This document shows positions 40,201 through 52,100 of a stretch of DNA of 64,000 bases, piece by piece. A program made the translations under genes and the position numbers. The stretch spans positions 22,745,339 to 22,809,338 of the forward strand of contig NC_133652.1 of NCBI RefSeq assembly GCF_009905375.1. The letters are read 5' to 3'. The number at the start of each line of letters is the position of its first letter. The first letter of the stretch is position 1. The notes below the pieces were generated by a model. That model ran no database searches and was not told the DNA's origin. It worked only from the letters and a program-made list of their open reading frames with translations. The stretch comes from Apium graveolens. Taxonomy: Eukaryota; Streptophyta; Magnoliopsida; Apiales; Apiaceae.

Positions 40201-41733
40201 ATCATCTAAAAGATGATGATCATCAGGTTTTGAGTGGGGCTCCTCCCTGAGTTTTAATGAGGGAGAATCAGGAATTGATGTGAATATCATATCCACATCC
40301 AGAGAGGATGATGGAGAGTTTGATGATTTGTGTGTTTCTATTATGAGAGAATGGGGCTGTGATTCCATATTTGCTGGAATCACATCAAGCTGAATTTGAG
40401 AAGGCTCAGATACAGGTGGATGTATCTGTGCTGTGTGTGCCCCTTGTGTGGAAACTAGGGTCTTGGCCTTCTTCTTCCTTGAAAAGGCTTTAATTGGTGA
40501 ATGTGTGGCTTCAGTGTCCCTCCCCCTTTTGTTCTGTGTCCCTGGTTGGGGACTATTTTCGATAGTTACATCCTTTTGGGGGGATGCAACTAGGGATATG
40601 TTAGACTCCTTTTGAACCACCACAGTCTTTTGAGAGACTGTGGCTTGGCTGGCTTGGGTACCACTCACCTCTCCCACCTTATCCTGGGGGGTTTCTTGAT
40701 GTTCACCCATCCCCTCACCACTCACACCCTGTTCACTCCCTTCAGGGTTTATGGTTGTTATTACAACTGTTGTCTTTTGAGAAACAACAGAGGTAGTTTT
40801 CTTTGACTTGAGTTTTGAAACTTTAGTTTTGGTGGCTTTGGTAGGAACCTGTTTGGACAAAGACACAGATTCCATTGCCACACTGGAAGACAAAGAAACA
40901 ATGGGGTTGGAAATAGTAGGAGTTATAGAAGTGTTTACCTCACTTACCTGTGGTGCATTTATGATTGGCAAATATACCAATGGCACCTGGCTGTTGAGGT
41001 TCATTCTCAAAAGGTCTGCAAGGACCCTTTTCTCTTGTGCCCAGCATTTGAGTTTGTTATTCTCATTTGATATAACCAATCCTTCAGCAATATGGTTAGC
41101 CAATAACATAAAGAATCTAGCATAGTAGATGTTATGTGGTCTATTAGCTTTGTTACCTAATCTGGAACCTAATTCTAGCATAACACAGTTGCTAAAATTA
41201 AAGTACCTATCAGAAACTAGCATATTGAGCATATTAACAAGAGATGAAGTTATGGCATCAGAATTGCTAATCTTCCCAGAGAAAACCTTAATAAAGGCAT
41301 CTCCAAGAAAACTCCATTCTTTCCTAAGGCCTTTCCTTCTAATGCTACCTAAACTAGCAGAATCAAAAGCATAGCCTATGGAATCTAACATAGCAGATAC
41401 ATCTTTATCAGTGTGTGGTATTATGGCATTATTCTCAGGCAACTTAAAGCAAGACTGTATATCATCACAGTTAATACAATAATCCTTACCTTTGAGAGAG
41501 AAGGCAATAGTCATATCTGTGGATTTGAACTCTGCAGTTGTCCAAATCTCCTCAATCACCTCACAGTAGATGGTTGGGGCTTCCAGCATTGCATAGCTCA
41601 GTTTGCAGTTTTTGATGAAGTCCATCATCTTGTGATAATCAGAATGGGCTTCATTCTTTTCAACCAAGGCTACGAAATTATTCTTTTCATAAACAAATCA
41701 TGTTTGAGACATAATTTTGACTACTGGTGCCAT
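37298..41733 (-). pseudogene. Env-like extra ORF (ORF3) of element C, heavily broken
   Basis: The ORF starts at ATG 41733, has a TGA as codon 12 (41700-41698), and then runs through segments 41667-39982, 40006-39479, 39334-38735 and 38701-37298. A frame change separates the first two, and in-frame stops separate the others (39481-39479, a further TGA near 39380, and 38737-38735). The N-terminal region shares YYARF[F/L]ML[L/I]A[N/D]H with the equivalent ORF in element B. The middle is Ser/Thr/Pro-rich, and the C-terminal parts have Lys/Glu-rich, coiled-coil-like helices (EETRRLKEEAKQLKADKR). No clear membrane segment is seen. Four copies of the 9-mer motif lie inside at 40008-40080. Function unknown; the env label rests on position only. 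Confidence 0.72.
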
Positions 41734-42265
41734 TGTTGTGAGTAGAGGTTGCAGAGAAAAACTTGAGAATTTTGGGAGAGAAGGAGAATAAAAATTGCAA
41801 GAAAGTGTAAAGTGAAAATAAGAGTTCAATGGGCTTTTATACTTTCTTGAATTAAAATGTAAATAAAATGATACTTTTAAGTAAATTACAGCCGTTCAAG
41901 AATAAATAAAACTGTAGAAATTCTAAACTGCCTTTAAAACAAATACATACAACAGTGTATATCTGTATCAACGGTTAAGTAAAGAAATCAACGGCTGTGA
42001 CTTACTGAAAGTAACTGATGTGACACTTCAACGGATAAGGTAAATAGTTATCCGTTGATGACCAACACTATTTTATCCATTGAGGGATAAAATTACCTGA
42101 AATGTATTTATCTTTCAACGGATAATGAACATCCGTTGATAGAACAATTTTGGCTTTCAACGGATAGGGAATATCCGTTGATAGGATAGGTTTTTCTTAA
42201 AGCCAACTTTGTTCTTGCAGCAAATTCATTTCAGGCTTCAAGGCAGATTATATGGATGACATAGA
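41734..42265 (-). repeat. Pol/ORF3 spacer of element C with inverted 9-mer motifs
   Basis: Six exact ATCCGTTGA/TCAACGGAT copies lie at about 42028-42180, arranged as facing pairs (TCAACGGATAAG...TTATCCGTTGA and two similar pairs), with degenerate copies nearby. The position is the same as that of the hairpin array in element B. Confidence 0.85.
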
Positions 42266-45005
42266 TTATGAATAATTAAGCATACCTAGCTCACTTACTA
42301 ATCTTGTGAATGTTGATTCATCAAGAGGCTTGGTAAATATGTCTGTAATCTGCTTTTCACTTGGAACAAAATGAAGTTCCACTGTACCTTTCATCACATG
42401 TTCCCTAATGAAGTGGTACTTGATATCAATGTGCTTGGTTCTTGAGTGCTGCAATGGATTTTCAGTAATGGCAATGGCACTTGTGTTGTCACAGAATATT
42501 GGAATTTTGTTAACAGTCAAACCATAGTCAAATAGTTGATTCCTCATCCATAGTATCTGTGCACAGCAACTACCAGCAGCAATGTACTCAGCTTCAGCTG
42601 TTGATGTAGAAACAGAATTTTGCTTCTTGCTGAACCATGACACAAGCTTGTTCCCTAGAAATTGACAGGTGCCAGTTGTGCTTTTCCTGTCTATTTTACA
42701 ACCTGCATAATCTGCATCAGGCTCTAGGTGCTTGCTTTAGTCCATAGAGTGCTTTCAACAGATAATACACATAGTCTGGAAAGTTTGGATCTTCAAATCC
42801 TGGAGGTTGGCTTACATAAACTTCTTCCTCCAATTCCCCATTTAGAAATGCACTCCTGACATCCATTTGATAGACTTTGAAATTGGCATGGGCTGCATAG
42901 GCTAGAAAGATTCTGATGGCCTCAAGTCTGGCAACTGGAGCAAATGTTTCATCAAAATATATTCCTTCTTGTTGAGAATAGCCTTTAGCAACCAATCTGG
43001 CTTTATTCCTTATGACAATGCCATTTTCATCCATCTTGTTTCTGAATACCCATTTTATGTCAATAGAACTCTTGTTCTTTGGCTTGGGTACCAGCTTCCA
43101 TACTTTGTTCCTTTCAAATTGGTTTAGCTCCTCTTGTATTGCTAAAATCCAATCTGGATCCAATAGAGCTTCTTCCACTCTCTTAGGTTCCTCCTGTGAT
43201 AGAAAGCTACTATATAGACATTCATCTTGAGTAGCCCTTCTAGTTTGTACTTTAGATGTAGCATCACCAATGATCAGTTCAAAAGGGTGATTCTTGGTCC
43301 ATTTCCTTTGAGGTGGTAGATTAGCTCTAGATGAGGTTGCCTCAGTATTTTCATGATGTGAGATAGAATGTTGATTGGTTGAAACTCCCCCTGAGTTGCT
43401 GATCCTTTGAAAGGAATTGGGAGCTCTATCAACTGATGAAGTGAATTGATTATCCGTTGACAGACTGTGATTAACGGATGCTTCATTATGAACTTCAACG
43501 GATGATGCACTTTGTCTTTCAACGGATGCTGCATTGCTTCTTTCAACGGAAGCTGAATTATGACTTTCAACGGATGCAACATTCTGTGCATTATCCAAAG
43601 GCAGATTCTGAATTCTTCTTGAGATGCCTTCTTCATCATTCTCATCTTCACTATCATCACAATATATCTCAATGTTGTCAAATTTGAGTCCTTCATGATG
43701 TCCCTCATCTGTTAGTCCATCAATCTTTTTATCAAACACAACATGCACAAATTCCATGACAATGTTGGTTCTTAGATTGTAGACCCTATAAGATTTTCCA
43801 GCAGAATAGCCAACAAATATTCCTTCATCAGCCTTTGCATCAAACTTCCCTTTGTGATCAGATTGATTCCTTAAGATGTAACATTTGCAACCAAAGACAT
43901 GCAGAAAGTTTAAAGTTGGTTTTCTTCTCTTGAATAATTGATAGGGAGTCATGCCTTTTGCCTGATTGATTAGAGAAATATTCTGAGTGTAACATGCACA
44001 GTTAACAGCCTCAGCCCAAAAGTAAGTTGGGAGTTTTGACTCTTCAAGCATTGTCCTTGCAGCTTCAATTAGTGATCTGTTCTTCCTTTCCACCAAACCA
44101 TTTTGTTGTGGAGTCCTTGGAGCTGAGAACTCATGCATGATCCCATTTTCTTCACAGAACAACTTCATGGTTGAATTCTTGAACTCAGTTCCATTGTCAC
44201 TCCTAATATTCCTTACTTTAAAATCAGGATGATTGTTGACTTGCTTGATATGATTGATAATGATTTCACTAGCTTCATCCTTTGATCCAAGAAAATATAC
44301 CCATGAAAACTTAGAGAAATCATCAACAATCACTAGGCAATATCTTTTCCTTGAAATTGACAATACATTGACTGGTCCAAAAAGATCTATGTGTACCAGT
44401 TGTAATGGTTCATCAATTGCAGATTCAAGCTTCTTACTGAATGATACTTTCTTTTGCTTTCCTTTCTGACAAGCATCACACAGTCCATCCCTTGTGAATT
44501 CCACTAGAGGCATTCCTCTAACTAAGTCCTTTTTGACTAGATCATTCATTGTCTTGAAATTCAAATGGGACAGCTTCTTGTGCCATAGCCAACTTTCAAC
44601 TGCACTTGCTTTGCTGAAAAGACAAGTAATGGATTCTGCATCTGTAGAGTTGAAGTCAGCTAAGTACACATTTCCTTTTCTAACTCCAGTTAGAACCACT
44701 TTATTGTCCTTCTTACTTGTGACAATACAGGCTTCAGAATTGAAGGAAAAAGTATTCCCTCTGTCACATAGTTGACTGATGCTCAATAAGTTGTGTTTGA
44801 GACAATCAACCAATGCAACTTCATCAATGATGACATTTTCTTTTGAAATCAAGCCATATCCCATAGTGAATCCTTTGCTATCATCTCCAAAGGTTATGTT
44901 AGGGCCAGCTCTCTCCTTAAACTCTGTGAGCAGGGTGAAATCTCCTGTCATGTGTCTTGAACAACCACTGTCCAAGTACCATAGATTCCTTCTTTGTCCC
45001 TGCAC
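42266..45005 (-). pseudogene. pol: Pol of element C (PR-INT-partial RT, RNase H tail), internal deletion
   Basis: Segment 45005-42717 has protease DSG ([13 protein letters not shown]), integrase zinc residues ([17 protein letters not shown]), D, D, E ([22 protein letters not shown]) and the first part of reverse transcriptase up to YGLKQAPRA. It then jumps at about 42717 into the RNase H region (ADYAGCKIDRKST), which continues to 42266 (TAEAEYIAAGS, KHIDIKYHFIREH). The YVDD active site and about 200 residues are missing relative to element B, and the frame changes at the junction. A tract between integrase and RT (about 43440-43580) has repeats reading as ASVE-type units and encoded by the 9-mer motif. 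Confidence 0.9.
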
Positions 45006-45018
45006 ACAACAAAATCAA

Positions 45019-47418
45019 TCAAGTTGATTTTGGTACCCAAGTTTCCTTGGGTCCAGCCTTGTTAGTCTTTTTCCTAGACTTCATTCCTCCTGCATCTTTT
45101 AAGTTAGGTAACTTTGGGTCAGCCTTGATCTCAGATGTGGTTGGTTGAAGTGTAGGGTTAGTCACAGAGTCATTTAGCACATTTGATTGATAAGGCATAG
45201 ATTGTGCAAACATGTTATTCCACATAGGCATATTGTATGGCATGTGAGGCATACTAAATGCAGTAAAATAAGGATTATTAATATATGACATGTTTGCAAA
45301 ATGTGCATGAGGATTCTGATGAGACATAACAGGCATGGCATGCAGAGGTGACATAGACATGTTAGGCATGGAGGAATTTGAAGGCATGGGAGTATTTTTA
45401 ACAGATTTGCAATTATCAGATAGGTGATTAACACTTTTACAATGCACACAGCTTTTTCTAGGAGCATACCTATCAGGTGTATAATTGTTATGTTTATTAA
45501 TCCCTACCTTCCCATTTCTTTTAGATTTTCTTTTAGTTTCCTTCTTATCCTCAACCAACTTAAGCCTATTTTTCAGCTGATCTAAAGTCATGTGTCCTAT
45601 ATTCACCTTACTGACATCTTTGGATGTGCTAGCTCCTTCTTTGACAAAGTTCTTGAGAGTTGAATCATTCTTCTTATAGAGGTTTTTATTTTTAAAATTA
45701 CTTGCCTGTTTTAATTGATGAGCCTTCAACGGATGCTCCTTTTCTTTCTTCAACGGATAACTTTTATCATCCGTTGATTCCACATCCGTTGACAATCCAT
45801 CAATTAATTCTAACTCCTTTTTGTTTTTCTTCCAGGCATCCTCACAGAATGATTCAATTCCTTGAACCTTGGCAATCTGAACGCTAACATCCCTAGATGT
45901 TTTCCAGGCCTTGATTACCTCTTGCTCATTTTCTAACTGTTTAGAAAGAATTTCTACTTTCTTAACAGCTTCTTCTAGTTCACTTTCAACAGTCAAGCAT
46001 TTAAGTTTAATCTTTTCAAGCTCAATTACCTGATTCTCTAACACAACATTCCTATCACTTAAAAACACATTATTCTCTTTGATCCTAGTGTTTTCTTTAG
46101 TTAGTGATTTAAGGGAAACACGCAAATGATATAATTCATTGGACATATCATTTATGGCTTCATTGTATTCATGTTTAGAAAGCTGAGAGAGATCAGTAGT
46201 AATTACCTGGTTTCTTGATGAACTAGTTTCATTTTCATCAGAATTAGCCATCAGGGCTAGGTTGACATATTCCATATCATCATCTTCATTGACCCCATCT
46301 GCTGCCCAATCATCTTGAGTGAGAAAAGCTCTTTCCTTTTATTTGAGCAAATCAAAATACTTCTTTTTGTAATCAACTTGCTCAAATTTCTTTTTATCAG
46401 AGGTTGGCTTCCTACACTCACTTGCAAAGTGTCCACTAATGCCACAGTTGTAACATTTGAACTTTGATTTGTCCACCATGTTTTTGTTTGGCTTAGTGAA
46501 TTTTGTATTTTTCCTGAACTTCATATTTACAAACCTCCTGGACAGAAAAGCCAGATGTTCATCAATATCATCAGAGTCATCCTGACTGGAATTGTCTTCA
46601 TCGTCAGCTATTTGCTCTTTACCCTTGCTTGATTCTGATTTGCTTGTGCCAATTTTGAGACTTGGCATTGTCTTTTCCTCATTCCTGGCTTCAACCTTCT
46701 CACTGTCAGCTACAAGTGCAACTGATCCTCCTTTTCTCTTTCCCTTTTCTAACAGCTCATCTTGCTCCATCTCAAGTTCATATGTCTTCAAAATTCCATA
46801 TAATCTTTCAAGTGTGAAGTCCTTATAATCTTGAGAATTTCTTAGAGAAACAGTCATAGGCTTCCATTCCTTTGGTAGAGACCTTAGAAATTTTAAATTG
46901 GAGTCCTTGACTTGGTAAATTCTCCCATACAGCTTCAATCCATTCAACAGTTTCTGAAATTAGTTGAAGGTAGCATTCAATGATTCTCCTTCTTTAAAGT
47001 AAAAATATTCATATTGTTGAATGAGAAGCTGCATTTTGTTTTCTCTAACTTGCTCAGTGCCTTCACAGATAAGCTGCACAGTATCCCAAATTTCCTTAGC
47101 AGTTTGGCTGTTGATGACATTGTCAAACATATCTTGATCCAGGCCATTAAACAGAATGTTCATGGTTTTCTTGTCCTTGTGGACCTCTTCAATATCTTCA
47201 ACAGTCCATTCTGCCTTTGGCTTGGGAATAGACTGTCCAACAACAACTGTTGCAGTAGCAGCTGTTGCCACCTTGTGTGGGATGTGAGGACCATTTTCAA
47301 TGCAGTTGATGTAGCTTTCATCTTGAGAGAGAAGATGTAAATGCATCTTCACCTTCCAGTGATGATAGTTATCTCTTTCCAGGATTGGAATCTTTACACC
47401 AATATCCTTCTTACTCAT
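45019..47418 (-). pseudogene. gag: Gag of element C, broken by stops
   Basis: It starts at ATG 47418 (MSKKDIGVKIPILERDNYHHW) and is in one frame throughout, with in-frame TAA at 46962-46960 and 46341-46339. It holds a CCHC knuckle CYNCGISGHFASEC (near 46460-46420) and a second Cys/His cluster CVHCKSVNHLSDNC near 45450-45410. A coiled-coil-like region lies between (about 46200-45850). A further frame change separates it from pol at about 45006-45025. Four 9-mer motifs lie at 45727-45790. The long gag with extra C-terminal region fits Sireviruses. Confidence 0.85.
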
Positions 47419-47460
47419 GATGTTAGCAGAATAGATCTTTAAACTCTTTGTATATTGAGA

Positions 47461-47478
47461 GCTCGCTCTGATACCAAT
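47461..47478 (-). other. Primer-binding site of element C
   Basis: On the minus strand TTGGTATCAGAGCGAGC follows the 5' LTR; the core complements initiator methionine tRNA. Confidence 0.9.
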
Positions 47479-48534
47479 TGTTATTCCCAGTGGACTAACA
47501 ATGAGATTTACAGAAGGGGTGTTGAACGTAAATCTCAAAACTTTTTCAAGTTTTGAGCAGTTTCTAAGGCTAAGTGTTTTTGAGAACAAGTGTGTGAATT
47601 GCTTGAAGCTAATACAGACAGATATATATTCAAACACAAATGTAAAGAACACAAAGAACTTAAAAACTTTTCTGGTGGATTTGTTGTTCCATCAGAGATG
47701 TGTTACTTCAGAAAATCTGTGATTCAAAGAATTAAATCACAGTTGCTTCCTAGTACAAACTAGATGATTTTCTCTCTGAATTTTTTTAAACAGCTCTGGA
47801 AAATTCATATCTAATTACTAGCTGCTACTTGGTTTATATATCACCAAGTTTACAAGTGAAGACAAAACTGTAAAATACAATTAAAAAGATTCTTCACATG
47901 TTTCTTCTTCATTTCTCTATCAAATGCAATTTAGGCTTGGTTGTAGATCTTTGAATACTTCCTTGTTTGCATCAGAATGGAAATGCTGCATTTTCTTGAT
48001 TCCTCCTAGAGGCTTCCACATTCCAGTTTGTCTCTGTCAACCCATGTGCCTCTGTCAGCTTGTGAATTGTCACTATCAACTGCTAATAAACTAAGCATCC
48101 GTTGAAGCTTTCATCCGTTGATGCATTATCAGTTGAAGTCTTTATCCGTTGAAGCACTTATCCGTTGATGGATATTATCCGTTGAAGCATTAGAGACATC
48201 CGTTGAAGCTTTGTTTCTTATCCATTGAAGGTCTTCAATATCCGTTGATACTTCTTCACTTATACAAAATTACAAGGCATGAAATATTTACAATTAGCCC
48301 TCCTATTTGCATATCCACTAGTAGTCAACATGACTGATAATTTCCTACAACATCTAAGAATTACAACTTGAATCCAGAGAATGAAATGTGCTACAATACT
48401 AAACTTATTGCTAAGTAAAGCTACTCCTTCAACGGATAGCCAAGATGGTCTTATCCGTTGAGGCTACAAACACTAGATTTCTACTTAAGTGTTTTGTTTA
48501 ACTTATCATCAAACTAATACACATATTCCTAACA
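47479..48534 (-). repeat. 5' LTR of Sirevirus-like element C
   Basis: Nine exact 9-mer copies, as in the other LTR, but not all the same ones: one degenerate copy in the 3' LTR is exact here, and one exact copy there has decayed to ATCCATTGA here. Target duplication AATAT follows at 48535-48539. Confidence 0.93.
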
Positions 48535-48539
48535 AATAT

Positions 48540-48978
48540 CTTCTTGGAATCAACCTGAAAAATGTTTAAAATATTGTAAACAGATCTATTTCATCTCGAA
48601 AACCTAAAATTTACGAATTAAAGATTAACAGACCTATTTATGAACCTCCTTTTGATGAAATCTTCGATTATCAAGCTCAAATCGGTGATTTCTACTGATT
48701 TTATGCGTTGAATCTATTATTCCTTCTCTTCTGCTCTCAATCTCTCGGTGATTGTAAAGTTTGGTCGTACTGACGGTTGTAAAATTGTAGGGGTATGTTT
48801 TTTTAAATTAGGCTTAAAGTTGCTTATAATTACAAAAATGTCACTGCATCTTGGCTGTTAAAAAAGTGGAGGGCTGGGATGATGGTTCTCTCTGGTTCTC
48901 TATATAAAAAGTTCTCTCTTGATTGGGACTCTCTATATATATAGGTAAATAACCGTTTTCACACAATAACCGTTTTCA

Positions 48979-48980
<2 letters not shown>
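48540..48980. other. Remaining host segment and boundary region
   Basis: No gene recognised. A stretch near 48870-48940 (GGTTCTCTATATAAAAAG, CTCTCTTGATTGGGACTCTC) loosely mirrors 16630-16690 on the opposite strand and could be one edge of the older segment. A 14-bp unit ATAACCGTTTTCA occurs twice at 48954-48978. Confidence 0.35.

Positions 48981-49043
<63 letters not shown>
48981..49043. repeat. (CT)n microsatellite upstream of the FAR1-like gene
   Basis: About 30 CT units with one interruption at 49021; probably 5' UTR of the following gene. Confidence 0.95.
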
Positions 49044-49164
49044 GTACATCTCTATCTCTCGAAGCTCTATTTGGATACAATCTCTCTCGAAGCAATCTTT
49101 GGATACTATCTCTATTTCTTCATCTCAATCGTATGCGCTTGGATCATTAATTAGCTTTTTCAAG

Positions 49165-52100
49165 ATGATAACAGCAGATTTGTTAAAAATTAGTAATAAT
49201 CAAGGTAAATATGTATTGTTTTGTTTATGTTACTATATTTGTTGATTAAATTTGTGGTTTTGTTGATTTAATACTTTAATTCGATATAATTTCCAGTCAA
49301 TTATTTTTTTTAACTTTTTTAGTGATTGTTTGCTTTTTTAAACTGATTTAGTGATATTTTCTGTGAATACTTGATATTGCTATAATCGAAGTTATTTTAA
49401 TGTTGAACTGATTTGAAAGTTGAATTAGATGAAAGTTATATTCATTGTTTTGTGTATTATTTTGAGTATTTTTACTGATTCATTGTTTAACTGTTTCAAT
49501 GCTTGAGTTAGATTTAGCTGTTTAGATGATGAAAGTTATATTTTTGTTGAACTGATTCGAAAGTTAAATTAGATGAAAGTTATATTCATTAGTTAGATTG
49601 AGTATCTGAGTTGTTTATATTCATGTTTCATATGAAAGTATTTAAAGCGTTAATGAATTAGTTACAGATTATATGTTTTAGTTGAGTTTTTCACTTATTT
49701 TTCAGTTATTTATACTTTTTATACATTTTTAATCCATTTATAATTATGTTAATCAAGGATATGTTTCTATGCTTAGGTTCGAGTTGTGGCGACTCGTCTC
49801 GGATTAATTGTGGTGTAATTAGTAGTGGAGGTTCAGAAGTTAGTGAAAGTTCAGTAACAGATTATATTGTTTCACCTGGTAGTATGAAGTATTATTTGCC
49901 TAGTTATGTAGGTAATATTAGTGTGACATTCGAGAATCAGGTCTTTGACAGTTTAAATAAAGGTTATTGTTTTTACAAAGAATATGTTCGGTTGAGTGGT
50001 TTTGGTGTTCGCAAGACAACAAAGAAGAAAGGTGTTTATCGGACTATTACACTTAAACATTTTATTTGTAGTTGTGAAGGATTCAACGATCCTTACGAGG
50101 AAAAGAAAGCTCTTAAGAAAAGATGCACAATTTCTCAAAGGTGTGGATACAAAGCCAAAATGATCTTGAAGTACATGGGTGATAACAAGTATTTTATTAA
50201 AACTTTTGTTGAATTGCACAACCATCCATTAGCTAGTGAAACTAGTCTGCAGTTTTTGAAGGCTAATAGGGAGATGAATATTAGTCTTAGAACTATTTGT
50301 TTTGATGCTTCGAAAGTGAATATTGGTGTCAGCAAAAGTTTTTATTTTGCGAAGGAAATGACTGGTGGTTATGGGAATGTAGGTGCCAACTTACGTGATT
50401 TTAGAAATTTTAGTAGGGATGTTAAATCATTTGTTGGTGAAAGAGATGGCAAATGATCATTGACAAGTTTAAAGTCATTAAGGAAACTTCGGAATCTTTT
50501 TATTTTTCTTATGAGGTTGATTCTGATGGGCACTTAAAGAACTTTTTTTGGGCTAATAAAATTGGTCGACGAAATTTTGAGCTTTATGGTGACGCGGTAT
50601 CTTTTAATGCGACTTTTGATACAAATAAGTAAGAAAAGTGTACATTTTATAGAATAACTAGTAAATTTTTCTATAGTATTTAGTGATTCTGTTAGTAATT
50701 ATTATTGATTTTTATGATACAAGTACAATATGATATTTGCCCCTTTCACTGGTGTAGATAAACACGACAAGTGTGTTACTTTTGCTGCTTGCCTTTTGTC
50801 ACATGAGAATATTGAGGATTATACTTGGGCTTTAGATCACTTTGTCAAAGCTATGGGAAGAAATTCAATTGTCATTCTTACTTACCAGTGTCCTACTATG
50901 AAGGTCGCTATACATAATTCATTTTCTGACAAAAATGGTTTAATTGCTAGTAAGCATCATCTATGCATGTGGCACATTATGCAAAAATTCCCTATCAAGG
51001 TATTGTTCATATAAAGATTAATTTTTTTATTAATCTTTGATACATTTCATAGTTAGATACTAAATATTAATTACTGTATTAATATTGTAGTGGAGCAACT
51101 TTTAAATTATATTTTACAAGCAATCGCTAATGCTCTCAAAGAAATGTCACCTTAAAATGATCATCTTATATTACTGATAGTATGTTTCTTGTGAAAAAAA
51201 TTACAGCTTGGTAATCGTTTATGTAAAGAGACGGATTTTATGGAGAAAATGAAGACTTGCATATGGTCTTCAATTTTAGAGACTGATGAGTTTGAGAGAG
51301 GCTAGACGGAAGTTTTAAAGGATTTCAAATTAGACGAGCATAAGTGGCTTTCAGATATGTATTCTATCAGATCTTCTTGGATTCCATCATTTTTTAGAGA
51401 TGAGCCTATATTTGGTCTAATGAGGACAACATCAAGATCAGAGAGTGAAAATTTCTTTTTTGGGCAGTTTCATAGGCAAGGAGATACTCTATGTGAATTT
51501 TGGTTGCGTTTCCAGAGTGCAATGGAACGGCAAAGGAATGAAACTGAAAGGCTGGATCATGAGTCAAAAACTTGTATTCCGGAGACATTATCAACATGGT
51601 TTATTGAAGATGATGTAGCAACTTTGTTCACTTGTGCAATAATTTATAAAGTTCAGGAAGAAATAATTTCTTCTTGTTTGGATATGCAAATAAAGCGGAT
51701 GAGTGAGGAGATAAATGGGGTTACGCACTTGGAAATCAGGGATGTCAAAGTTAAAGATAAACTATTTAAGGTGATATTTTTTACTGGTTTTAAAAAGGTT
51801 GATGTTTTATAAATGACAGTAAGTGCTTATATGTTTAATGGTAGTAAGTTGATTTAATATTGCTTGGTTTTATCTGTTTGTAAATATCTTTTAGTTGCCC
51901 TAAATATTCTTGTATTCAATTAAAATTATTTAAGTATATTTTAGTTACAGGCTTTAATTAGTTGTCTTTTAAGATTTATAATTATTTTTAATGAGTTCTT
52001 AATTTAGTTTTTAACTTTTATATTTGAATTTTTTGACGCAGGTGTCTGTTAGTAAGGATCATGTTATTTGTTCATGTAAAAAAATTGTAATGTGTGGAAT

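Larger units (their letters stand above)
36053..48534 (-). mobile_element. Sirevirus-like Ty1/copia element C (12.5 kb), defective
   Basis: LTRs at 36053-37109 (1,057 bp) and 47479-48534 (1,056 bp), TG...CA ends, target duplication AATAT (36048-36052, 48535-48539). The layout matches element B: PBS, gag, pol, spacer, long extra ORF, PPT. The LTRs differ by about 14 substitutions (about 1.3%). Coding regions carry many stops and frameshifts, and about 600 bp are missing across the reverse transcriptase active site, so it can only move with help from other copies. A 9-mer ATCCGTTGA/TCAACGGAT is repeated about 36 times across the element. Confidence 0.93.
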
